Shown here piece by piece: positions 1 through 5,880 of a stretch of DNA of 11,400 bases. The notes below the pieces were generated by a model, which was not told the origin of the DNA, searched no databases, and worked only from the letters and a program-made list of their open reading frames with translations. The position numbers and the translations under genes are program-made. Position 1 is the first letter of the stretch; each line of letters starts with the position of its first letter. The DNA is from Deltaproteobacteria bacterium (lineage in GTDB: Bacteria; UBA10199; DSSB01): assembly GCA_021772695.1 (NCBI GenBank), contig JAJFLL010000187.1, forward strand, positions 1 through 11,400, read 5' to 3'.

Positions 1-108
1 TCCCAAGACCAAGGCGATGATGGCCTTGGAATTGTTTTGTCCCTGAGGGGCACCGGTATTCACCGGTGGCGGTGGAGTCATGGGAGTCGTTGAAGGCGGT
101 GGAGTCAT
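1..108 (-). CDS. Proline-rich membrane protein, N-terminus only (DUF4190-like guess)
   Basis: The first 36 codons of a leftward gene are visible and the rest lies beyond the window edge. The protein begins with MTPPP twice within 14 residues, then a Pro/Thr/Gln/Asn-rich low-complexity stretch, then SKAIIALVLG, which looks like the start of a transmembrane helix. This plan (Pro-rich cytosolic tail, then SKxxIxALVLGxLS) is typical of small DUF4190 or TM2-like membrane proteins, which often accompany DUF2752 genes like the one just upstream; that family assignment is inference. The start at 108 is supported by an AAAGGAAA purine run about 9 bases upstream. A second in-frame ATG at 81 is possible but has a poorer upstream signal. 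The gene follows the DUF2752 gene by 18 bases and is probably co-transcribed with it. Confidence 0.6.
   Translation of the reverse strand, partial: MTPPPSTTPMTPPPPVNTGAPQGQNNSKAIIALVLG
68..108. repeat. 14-base direct repeat in the Pro-rich N-terminal coding region
   Basis: GGCGGTGGAGTCAT occurs at 68-81 and again at 95-108, a period of 27 bases (nine codons), so each copy encodes MTPPP on the minus strand. It is an in-frame low-complexity duplication and duplicates the start-codon context of the gene. A shorter CACCGGT repeat lies at 51-57 and 61-67. Confidence 0.7.
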
Positions 109-126
109 AAGGGGGTTTCCTTTCTT

Positions 127-534
127 TTACCAATAGGTCCAAAAAATTCTTCCGGACCAAACAAGAAGATAGAGGGTCAAGGCTCCGTAGGCCCAAGAGG
201 CATAATGGCCTCGCAAAAATTTTCCAAGGAAAGTCTGCTTCCCGATCCATTCAAAGATGGCCAGGGCACTCGTCAGCAACATGCCTAAAAATAGGACCGG
301 TCCCAAGGGGTGAACCTGAAAGGCTGCGCCAAGATCACCATGCATCAGGTGGGTGAAGCTAGTGGTCAGGCCACAACTGGGACAGAGGATTCCGGTCAAA
401 TACTGAAAAATGCAGGGTGGCAACCCTAGGGCCCGGTGAGTACCAAACCCTGAGGAGCTGGGTTCAAGGAGGCTGGCCATGGCCAATATCCCGATGGTAA
501 GCAGGGGGATAACCCCATAACCGGCACGTCGCAT
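127..534 (-). CDS. DUF2752 family small membrane protein
   Basis: A 135-residue integral membrane protein of unknown function. A first hydrophobic helix spans about residues 8-23. The DUF2752 signature follows: CPSCGLT at 51-57, HGD at 65-67, and an H-P pair at 75-76 leading into a second helix (about 77-94). A third helix spans about 113-132. The family motif is usually CPxCGxTR; here the Arg position is Thr58, a variant I believe occurs in the family. The paired cysteines suggest metal binding or a structural role in the membrane, but no function is established. No good Shine-Dalgarno precedes the start at 534, so the start is less sure than the gene. It is the first gene of a leftward pair with the Pro-rich protein at 1-108. 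Confidence 0.85.
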   Translation of the reverse strand: MRRAGYGVIPLLTIGILAMASLLEPSSSGFGTHRALGLPPCIFQYLTGILCPSCGLTTSFTHLMHGDLGAAFQVHPLGPVLFLGMLLTSALAIFEWIGKQTFLGKFLRGHYASWAYGALTLYLLVWSGRIFWTYW

Positions 535-604
535 GGGATCATCTTGGGGGGAAACCCTAAGGGAATCAATGAAAAATTTCTCTAAGCTTGCCTAAGGGCC
601 GCGG

Positions 605-648
605 TTGACCTAGGGAAGCTTTTTATATATCAGGGCGAGGATCCCTGA
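605..648 (+). promoter_or_regulatory. Putative promoter with an inverted repeat over the start region
   Basis: TTGACC at 605-610 matches the -35 consensus at 5 of 6 positions. An AT-rich TTTTATATATC tract at 621-631 can provide a -10, but no hexamer is ideal (TATATC at 15 bases or TATCAG at 17 bases spacing). Overlapping its right end is a perfect inverted repeat, TCAGGG at 630-635 and CCCTGA at 643-648 with a 7-base spacer, which could be an operator or a 5' leader hairpin for the SHOCT gene. The AT tract could also serve the leftward DUF2752 gene. Confidence 0.3.
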
Positions 649-680
649 AATCTCCAATTGGGAATAATGAGTGTAACGTT

Positions 681-1553
681 ATGAAAAAAATAAGTTTATT
701 AATTCTGCTGTTCTGTGGGTTTCTCGCGAATGGTGCATATGCCAAGACCGAATTCATTTATCGCCAGTCCAACAATCCTGCGAACTACGTCAAAGTAGCC
801 GATATTGGTAAGTCCGAGGCCAAGACCTTAAACCTTAATCAGCCTTATAATTTTACTGAAGATCAGATGGCCGACATCCTTCGTTCCATGCGATATAGCC
901 GCACCGCCTTATTCACCGACAAGGTGAAGACCCGTCGCATCTTCGAAGAAGAATACATCGAAAAATATACGCCCTACCTCGTGAAGGCCTTTCAAGAAGC
1001 TTCCCCTGACCAAATTCTTTATTTTTCCGTAGCGCAGAAGCGGCCCTATTACGTCATAAGAGACGATAAGTTGACCCAGGTCGCCATGTGGGTCAGCGGC
1101 CAAGAACTTCATATGCGTTTTGATAAGACAGAGGCCAAACTGCTCGGCGATTATGCAGCCCATACTCCCGAAGGAAAAAAGATGCGTCGGGACGCCAAGG
1201 GCTTGAGAATATCCTTAGAACCCCAAACGTCACAAAAGTTTGCCTTCGACTCTACCGAAGAAATCCTTGTGGATATCAATGCCGACTGGACCACCATCGT
1301 CACGAAAATCGAAGACGAAGAAGAGGCCTTAAGAAAACAATTAGAATATGAAAAGGCCCGCGGTTCGAAGAAGAAACGTCTGAAAGCCGAGATGGAAGCC
1401 GAAGGACAAGCGCCGGTAAAGGCCCCGGTTTCCGAAAAGGACCGGCAAAGTGCCGAAACCCGTCTGACCGAACTAAAGAAATTGAAAGACAAGGGCTTGA
1501 TCAGCGAAAAAGATTACAACGCCAAGAAGGAAGAAATTTTAAAAGGTCTCTAA
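681..1553 (+). CDS. Exported SHOCT-domain protein of unknown function
   Basis: A 290-residue protein, probably periplasmic. Residues 1-21 form a Sec signal peptide (MKK, a hydrophobic core, then GAYA before the likely cleavage at 21/22). Cys12 sits inside the hydrophobic core without a proper lipobox, so it is unlikely to be a lipoprotein. Residues about 25-200 form an alpha/beta region that I do not recognise, rich in aromatic residues and basic/acidic pairs. Residues about 205-245 are highly charged and probably coiled coil. Residues about 258-290 are a SHOCT (short C-terminal) domain: L-x-x-L-x-x-L-K-D-K-G-L-I-S-E-x-D-Y/F-x-x-K-K-x-x-I-L. SHOCT domains are thought to mediate oligomerisation or binding. 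The start is followed by a typical MKK signal sequence, but the Shine-Dalgarno is weak. The stop TAA (1551-1553) overlaps the stop of the convergent peptidase gene. Confidence 0.85.
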   Translation: MKKISLLILLFCGFLANGAYAKTEFIYRQSNNPANYVKVADIGKSEAKTLNLNQPYNFTEDQMADILRSMRYSRTALFTDKVKTRRIFEEEYIEKYTPYLVKAFQEASPDQILYFSVAQKRPYYVIRDDKLTQVAMWVSGQELHMRFDKTEAKLLGDYAAHTPEGKKMRRDAKGLRISLEPQTSQKFAFDSTEEILVDINADWTTIVTKIEDEEEALRKQLEYEKARGSKKKRLKAEMEAEGQAPVKAPVSEKDRQSAETRLTELKKLKDKGLISEKDYNAKKEEILKGL

Positions 1554-2701
1554 GGGATCTCAAGAATTTTGGGGCAGCGGGAGAGTAGCTCGCGCCCTCC
1601 CTTGGTGACATAAACCACGTCTTCGAGACGAACCCCGCCCACTCCCGAGTAATACAGCCCCGGCTCAATGGTAATGACGTTTCCGGGTTTGAGTTTCTGA
1701 GAGACCGTAGAAACCCGGGGCGCTTCGTGAATGTCAATTCCCAAGCCGTGACCGGTGCCGTGAAAAAATCCCTGCATCCTGCCATTTTTGATTCCCGTAT
1801 GGTACCCCTGGGCTTCAAAATAATTCATGATCCATTGGTGAATGCCCTTGGCATCGACCCCGCCGCGAACCATTTTGATACCGTGTTCTTGTGCCACCTT
1901 GACCGTCTGCCACTGCCGGCGCAGAGCATCGGTGGCCTGACCTTTGACCACGGTTCGAGTCATGTCTCCGTAGTATTGGGAGTCCATGGATTTGGGAAAA
2001 ACGTCCATGATGATGGGTTTGTTCGCGGGTAGTGGTCCCGAACCTTCACAATGGGGATCGACCCCTTGATTACCACCGGCCACGATGGTGTGTTTGCCCA
2101 GGCAATTATTTTCCATCAAATGGCCGTTGATGACGCCTTTTAAAATTTCGCTGGTGAGCACCTTGTTGTGCCAATAAATTCGGTTTTTTTTGACCTTGGA
2201 TTCTCGAAGCACTCTATAGGCCGCTTGAATGGAGGCCGAGACGTGGGACAAGGTTTTTTTGATGGCCGCCTTTTCTTTGCGTGTCTTGATGAGTCGCTCT
2301 GGATAAAAGGGGTCGGGCATCACATGGGGTTGAATCTTCTTTTGTTTCAAGGACAAGCCGTAGGCCAAGGGAAAATCATAGGGTACGGCGACTCGTTTGA
2401 CCCCTTTCTTTTTCAGAAAGTGGGCCACGACCTCTAGGTAACCACGCGGGCGGCCATTGCGTCGCCCAATTTCACGCTCTAACTCGCTGAAGCGCAACAC
2501 ATGGTCCACCGAGGCCTCTTTGCGCCCGCGGTCCGCCTCTAAGTCATTTAATATCAGGTATTTTTTCCGGCGATGTTGAATGTAAATAATGGGATCAGGA
2601 GCCAGAAATTGAGTGGCCCAGTATAAATTGGCGTCTTGTTCAGAAGCGGCGATGATGAGGCGGGTATCGGGTGTTTTTGCTTGCAATTTTGCTGGAGGCA
2701 T
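1550..2701 (-). CDS. M24 family metallopeptidase (Xaa-Pro aminopeptidase-like)
   Basis: A 383-residue cytosolic peptidase of the pita-bread fold, predicted to remove an N-terminal residue ahead of proline. The N-terminal creatinase-like domain covers about 1-140 and the catalytic domain about 145-375. All five expected metal ligands of the M24 dinuclear site can be placed: Asp233 (in IMDVFPK), Asp246 (in DMTRT), His318 (in GTGHGLG), Glu346 (in TIEPG) and Glu360 (in RLED). Other conserved histidines are His217, His314 and His325. The DxFP form of the first motif, instead of DxG, resembles a subgroup annotated as 'M24/Xaa-Pro peptidase family protein', so PepP or PepQ identity is not certain. 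AGGGA lies about 6 bases upstream of the ATG at 2701. Its TAG stop reads through the same CTAA bases that end the convergent SHOCT gene. It is divergent from the RlpA-like gene, with starts 65 bases apart. Confidence 0.92.
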   Translation of the reverse strand: MPPAKLQAKTPDTRLIIAASEQDANLYWATQFLAPDPIIYIQHRRKKYLILNDLEADRGRKEASVDHVLRFSELEREIGRRNGRPRGYLEVVAHFLKKKGVKRVAVPYDFPLAYGLSLKQKKIQPHVMPDPFYPERLIKTRKEKAAIKKTLSHVSASIQAAYRVLRESKVKKNRIYWHNKVLTSEILKGVINGHLMENNCLGKHTIVAGGNQGVDPHCEGSGPLPANKPIIMDVFPKSMDSQYYGDMTRTVVKGQATDALRRQWQTVKVAQEHGIKMVRGGVDAKGIHQWIMNYFEAQGYHTGIKNGRMQGFFHGTGHGLGIDIHEAPRVSTVSQKLKPGNVITIEPGLYYSGVGGVRLEDVVYVTKGGRELLSRCPKILEIP

Positions 2702-2753
2702 GAATTTCCCTAAGTTGTCGGCGACTTGCTTAATACGCTTCCATTCTCTTTGT

Positions 2754-2758
2754 AAAGG
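2754..2758 (+). promoter_or_regulatory. Shine-Dalgarno that selects the TTG start of the RlpA-like gene
   Basis: AAAGG ends 8 bases before TTG at 2767 but only 2 bases before TTG at 2761. No ATG or GTG exists in frame after the upstream stop at 2731, so 2767 is the better start. Confidence 0.55.
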
Positions 2759-2766
2759 TTTTGGTC

Positions 2767-3210
2767 TTGAAAACCAAGTGCAAATCCATTGGCCTGATAA
2801 TCGTCCTTAGTATCGCCCTGGGATTTTTAAATAGTTCCCCAGGCTACGGTGACGATTCCGAAACCGTATTTTTTTGGCAATTCCAGAGAAACGATGCCAC
2901 CGAACTTTTAAAACCCAAAAAAGGTTTGGCGTCATGGTACGGCCGGCGGTTCCACGGGAGAAAAACGGCTAGTGGCGAATCCTACAATCAACATGCCTTT
3001 ACCTGTGCCTCCCGCACCTTGCCCTTTGGCACATTGTTAAAAGTCACCAATGTGAAAAACCGCAAGACGGCCATCGTCAGGGTCAATGACCGCGGGCCTT
3101 ACCGAAAAAAACGAGTCTTGGATTTATCGTATGGAGTGGCCAAGCAATTGGGCATCTTGAAAAAAGGTGTGGGTCAGGTGGAATACGCTATTTTATACCA
3201 TCCCGAATAA
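2767..3210 (+). CDS. RlpA-like double-psi beta-barrel protein
   Basis: A 147-residue exported protein of the RlpA (rare lipoprotein A) family; characterised members are septal lytic transglycosylases acting on denuded peptidoglycan. Residues 1-28 form a signal peptide (MKTKCK, a hydrophobic core, SPGYG before Asp-Asp). The DPBB domain spans about 52-145: GLASWYG (53-59), FHGRKTASGE (62-71), RTLPFGT (83-89), VNDRGPY (106-112), VLDLS (117-121). There is no SPOR domain and no lipobox, so it is a minimal DPBB protein. Glu71 and Asp108 of the proposed active site are present, but the His of the usual TAAHxTLP motif is Ser82 here. That substitution also occurs in annotated family members and may mean altered catalysis. 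The start is TTG at 2767, chosen because the Shine-Dalgarno spacing is better than for TTG at 2761. It faces the aldehyde dehydrogenase gene, whose stop lies 19 bases away. Confidence 0.85.
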   Translation: MKTKCKSIGLIIVLSIALGFLNSSPGYGDDSETVFFWQFQRNDATELLKPKKGLASWYGRRFHGRKTASGESYNQHAFTCASRTLPFGTLLKVTNVKNRKTAIVRVNDRGPYRKKRVLDLSYGVAKQLGILKKGVGQVEYAILYHPE

Positions 3211-3229
3211 GGGCCATGGGTTTGGGCCA

Positions 3230-4720
3230 TTAATCATAGAGACATAAAAATTCATCGTCACTCAAATCCACATAGACGTTTTTGATTTGGGTGTATTCTT
3301 CCAAACAATATTTAGATAGATCTTTTCCGTAGCCGCTTTCTTTAAAGCCACCGTGGGGGCCGAAGGGTGAAACGATCATATAGTGATTGATCCAGACCTG
3401 GCCGGCCTTGATGGACTTGGCCATGCGCAGGCCCCGTTTGATGTCTTGGGTCCAGACCGCACTGGCCAAACCGTAGGGGGTGTCGTTGGCCATGGTCACA
3501 GCCTCGGCCTCATCCTTAAATTTCAAAACGGTCAATACGGGACCGAAGATTTCTTCCTGGCAGAGCTTCGAATCATTGGAGTCGGCGGCGAAAATAGTGG
3601 GTTCGATATAATTTCCCTCAGACAATTCCGGATCCTTGGGAATGCCCCCGCCGGTCAATAGTTTTAGTCCGTTCTGCTTTCCCCATTCGATGAATGCCAA
3701 GACCTGTTTTTGATGTTGGGGTGTGATCATGGGTCCCATGCGGGCTTCCCAATTGAGGGGATGACCCAAGGTGATTTTGCGGGTGCGTTCCACCAGCTGC
3801 TCTAAAAAGCGATCGTAGATATCTTCGTGCAAGAGTAGTCGGGAGCCCGCGATGCAGCATTGCCCCCCGTTGTAAAATATGGCGGTCATGGCACCGCTAA
3901 CAGCCCGGTCTAAATCGGCATCGGCGAAGACGATATTGGGTGACTTGCCTCCCAATTCTAGGGTTGTCTTTTTTAGATTGGAGGCAGCGGCATTCATTAT
4001 TTTTCTTCCCACCTCGGTGGATCCGGTAAACGAAACCTTTTCGATTTGCCCATGCTCAGCGATGGCTTGGCCCACCGAACGCCCCGGTCCCGTAACGATG
4101 TTGACTACGCCGGGAGGTAGACCCAACTCGGCGAAAATTTTTCCTAAGGCCAAGGAAGATAAGGAGGTGAGTTCGGCCGGTTTGTAGACGCAGCAATTTC
4201 CTGCGGCCAATGCGGGAGCCATTTTCCAAGCGGCGAACATGATGGGAAAATTCCATGCGGCGATGGCCCCGCAAACTCCCAGGGGTTCTCTCAAGGTAAA
4301 ATCGAGCACATCGGCGGGCACCGGTAATACATCTCCATAGAGCTGCGTCGCCATATTGCCGAAATATTCAAAGGTGTCGGCGGCCATGTGTACGTCGATG
4401 AGTTGGGTCTCGGTAATGGTTTTTCCCGAATCGAGAGATTCTAATTCAGAAAAGCGGTCCAAATCTTCCCGCAACCTTTCCGCAATTTTTTGCAAGTACC
4501 GGCCCCGTTCGATGGAATTTCTCACATGGGACCAGTCGGTGGCATCAAAGGCTTGGCGGGCGGCCTGAACGGCTCGGTCTACGTCGGCCCCATCACCTTT
4601 GGGAAAGCGCCCAATGATCTTTTGATCACCGGGGCAAGTGGATTCGCTGATTTGCTTGGACTTGGCTTCAACAAATTCCCCATCGATGTACATGGAAAAT
4701 GCTTCTGATTCGGTGCTCAT
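3230..4720 (-). CDS. NAD-dependent aldehyde dehydrogenase (aminobutyraldehyde/betaine-aldehyde type)
   Basis: A 496-residue class-I-like ALDH, full length for the family. It oxidises an aldehyde to its acid with NAD(P)+. Visible motifs: WNFP with oxyanion Asn157; KPAE at 180-183, where Glu183 favours NAD+ over NADP+; FTGST at 231-235 in the Rossmann fold; ELGGKSP with general base Glu255; FYNGGQCC with catalytic Cys289; EEIFGP at 389-394. The C-terminal PHGGFKESGYGKDLS block resembles gamma-aminobutyraldehyde and betaine-aldehyde dehydrogenases. Substrate cannot be decided from sequence. The reading frame extends upstream to 4843, but 4720 is the true start: AAGGAG sits 6 bases before it, a TATACT -10 lies inside the extension, and homologues begin near residue 8 (SMYIDG). 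It is divergent from folD and could feed betaine or polyamine carbon towards glycine and one-carbon units; that link is inference. Confidence 0.92.
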   Translation of the reverse strand: MSTESEAFSMYIDGEFVEAKSKQISESTCPGDQKIIGRFPKGDGADVDRAVQAARQAFDATDWSHVRNSIERGRYLQKIAERLREDLDRFSELESLDSGKTITETQLIDVHMAADTFEYFGNMATQLYGDVLPVPADVLDFTLREPLGVCGAIAAWNFPIMFAAWKMAPALAAGNCCVYKPAELTSLSSLALGKIFAELGLPPGVVNIVTGPGRSVGQAIAEHGQIEKVSFTGSTEVGRKIMNAAASNLKKTTLELGGKSPNIVFADADLDRAVSGAMTAIFYNGGQCCIAGSRLLLHEDIYDRFLEQLVERTRKITLGHPLNWEARMGPMITPQHQKQVLAFIEWGKQNGLKLLTGGGIPKDPELSEGNYIEPTIFAADSNDSKLCQEEIFGPVLTVLKFKDEAEAVTMANDTPYGLASAVWTQDIKRGLRMAKSIKAGQVWINHYMIVSPFGPHGGFKESGYGKDLSKYCLEEYTQIKNVYVDLSDDEFLCLYD

Positions 4721-4726
4721 GGCTTT

Positions 4727-4732
4727 CTCCTT
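4727..4732 (-). promoter_or_regulatory. Perfect Shine-Dalgarno of the aldehyde dehydrogenase
   Basis: AAGGAG on the minus strand, 6 bases from the ATG at 4720. It decides the start against the 41-residue longer reading frame that begins at 4843. Confidence 0.85.
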
Positions 4733-4748
4733 AAAGTGGAAGGGCTTT

Positions 4749-4777
4749 AGTATAGAGGACCATAGCCTTCGCTCCCA
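4749..4777 (-). promoter_or_regulatory. Putative promoter of the aldehyde dehydrogenase
   Basis: On the minus strand TATACT (4749-4754) matches the -10 consensus at 5 of 6. The hexamer 17 bases upstream (4772-4777, TGGGAG) is a poor -35 match at 3 of 6. Transcription would start near 4742, giving a leader of about 20 bases that contains the AAGGAG. Confidence 0.35.
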
Positions 4778-4833
4778 GGGGAATTTAACGGGCATAGGGT
4801 CCCGCTGTAAATGGGCGATCAGACTTTTTTGCA

Positions 4834-4861
4834 TTGACAGCACTCAAAGATGTACTAAATC
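4834..4861 (+). promoter_or_regulatory. Putative promoter of the folD-gcv operon
   Basis: A perfect TTGACA -35 lies at 4834-4839. TAAATC at 4856-4861, 16 bases later, is a weak -10 (3 of 6), and TACTAA slightly upstream is an alternative at too short a spacing. If used, the leader before folD would be about 125 bases long. I looked in it for the conserved glycine-aptamer core and did not find one. Confidence 0.4.
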
Positions 4862-4930
4862 GAGCCCAGGCAAACCCTGACGTATTATTGAAGCGTGAGC
4901 GTTGAAACGATCAGCATCATTGCATTCCCC

Positions 4931-4976
4931 TTGCGGTAAAGTGCCAATCCGAGAAACCTAAAGGTGTGGATCGCAA
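4931..4976 (+). promoter_or_regulatory. Composite hairpin in the folD leader
   Basis: Three nested complementary pairs can stack: TTGCG (4931-4935) with CGCAA (4972-4976), ATCC (4947-4950) with GGAT (4968-4971), and ACC (4956-4958) with GGT (4963-4965) around a TAAA loop. The two outer helices are contiguous on the 3' side. The 3' strand ends in the first bases of AAAGGG (4975-4980), the best Shine-Dalgarno for folD, so folding could influence translation of the first operon gene. It matches no riboswitch class I know. No covariation evidence is available. Confidence 0.35.
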
Positions 4977-4994
4977 AGGGAAACAAATCATTGG

Positions 4995-5864
4995 ATGGAA
5001 TCTGTGGCAAGCATCATCGATGGCAAAAAAATTAGCGATGAGATTCGAGACGAAATTCGTCAGCGAGTTGAAGGGCTGCAATCGAAGACAGGGGTGACTC
5101 CAGGGCTTGCCGTGGTCTTGGTGGGTGAAAATGAAGCCAGCCAAATCTACGTGCGCAATAAGGGTAAGGCCTGTGAAAATGTGGGCATACAAAGTTTTCA
5201 GCACACACTGCCGGAAGATACCCCACAAGAGGTGCTGGCCCATTTGGTAGCGCAACTCAATCAAGACCCCAACGTGCATGGCATCTTGGTGCAATTGCCC
5301 TTGCCCAAGGCCCTCGCCTCCTTCGATGTGGTGGCTGCCATTACGCCTGAGAAAGACGTGGATGGTTTTCATCCGGTAAATGTGGGCAATCTGGTAACAG
5401 GCCGAGAAGGTTTTCGCTCTTGCACCCCCTTTGGCATCATGAAGATGTTGGAATACATTAAATTTGAACTAAAGGGTAAAGACGCCGTCATCATCGGTCG
5501 CAGCAATATCGTCGGTAAACCCATGGGCATGATGCTTTTAGAAAAAAACGCCACGGTGACCTATTGTCACAGCAAGACGCACGACTTGGCAAAAAAAATA
5601 AAGGCCGCCGATTTAGTGGTGGCGGCGGTAGGCGTGCCCGAATTGGTCAAAGGGGAATGGATCAAAGAGGGAGCGGTGGTCATCGATGTGGGCATGAACC
5701 GTGATACCGCCGGAAAACTAGTGGGCGATGTAGAATTCGGTGCGGCCTCCTCTCGAGCTGCCTATATTACACCGGTTCCCGGGGGAGTGGGGCCTATGAC
5801 TATCACCATGTTACTTTACAATACCGTTCGGTCCGCATACCGCTTTGCAGGCCAACCCTTCTGA
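4995..5864 (+). CDS. folD: Bifunctional methylene-THF dehydrogenase / methenyl-THF cyclohydrolase FolD
   Basis: A 289-residue cytosolic enzyme, normal length. It interconverts 5,10-methylene-THF, 5,10-methenyl-THF and 10-formyl-THF using NADP(H) or NAD(H). The catalytic N-terminal domain shows Tyr52-x3-Lys56 (the conserved catalytic lysine), VQLPLP with Gln100, and DVDGFHP with Asp123. The Rossmann domain carries GRSNIVGKP (168-176), and the C-terminal PVPGGVGPMT motif follows. It is the first gene of the one-carbon operon; metF begins 16 bases after its stop. Start: ATG at 4995 has AAAGGG 14 bases upstream, which is long spacing. GTG at 5004 would give MASIIDGKKIS, matching the usual FolD N-terminus, with GGAT 7 bases upstream, and is a serious alternative. 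A folded leader precedes it. Confidence 0.97.
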   Translation: MESVASIIDGKKISDEIRDEIRQRVEGLQSKTGVTPGLAVVLVGENEASQIYVRNKGKACENVGIQSFQHTLPEDTPQEVLAHLVAQLNQDPNVHGILVQLPLPKALASFDVVAAITPEKDVDGFHPVNVGNLVTGREGFRSCTPFGIMKMLEYIKFELKGKDAVIIGRSNIVGKPMGMMLLEKNATVTYCHSKTHDLAKKIKAADLVVAAVGVPELVKGEWIKEGAVVIDVGMNRDTAGKLVGDVEFGAASSRAAYITPVPGGVGPMTITMLLYNTVRSAYRFAGQPF

Positions 5865-5871
5865 GAGTTAC

Positions 5872-5875
5872 GAGG
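5872..5875 (+). promoter_or_regulatory. Shine-Dalgarno that sets the metF start
   Basis: GAGG ends 5 bases before ATG at 5881. The reading frame is open further upstream to TTG at 5845, but that would overlap the end of folD and add 12 residues absent from the family. Confidence 0.6.
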
Positions 5876-5880
5876 CATTC

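Noticed and set aside
909..1492. Antisense open frames inside the SHOCT gene
   Set aside because: They overlap a gene with a clear signal peptide and SHOCT domain and show no domain of their own.
1727..2437. Plus-strand open frames inside the M24 peptidase gene
   Set aside because: They are opposite a gene with all five metal ligands and have no ribosome site or motif.
3211..3231. Terminator between the convergent RlpA-like and aldehyde dehydrogenase genes
   Set aside because: GGGCCAT occurs twice as a direct repeat (3211-3217 and 3224-3230). Only GGCC can pair, and there is no U-tract on either strand.
4862..4994. Glycine riboswitch upstream of folD
   Set aside because: The leader length and the operon content made this worth checking, but I do not find the conserved glycine-aptamer core sequence. 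Only the simple composite hairpin is visible.
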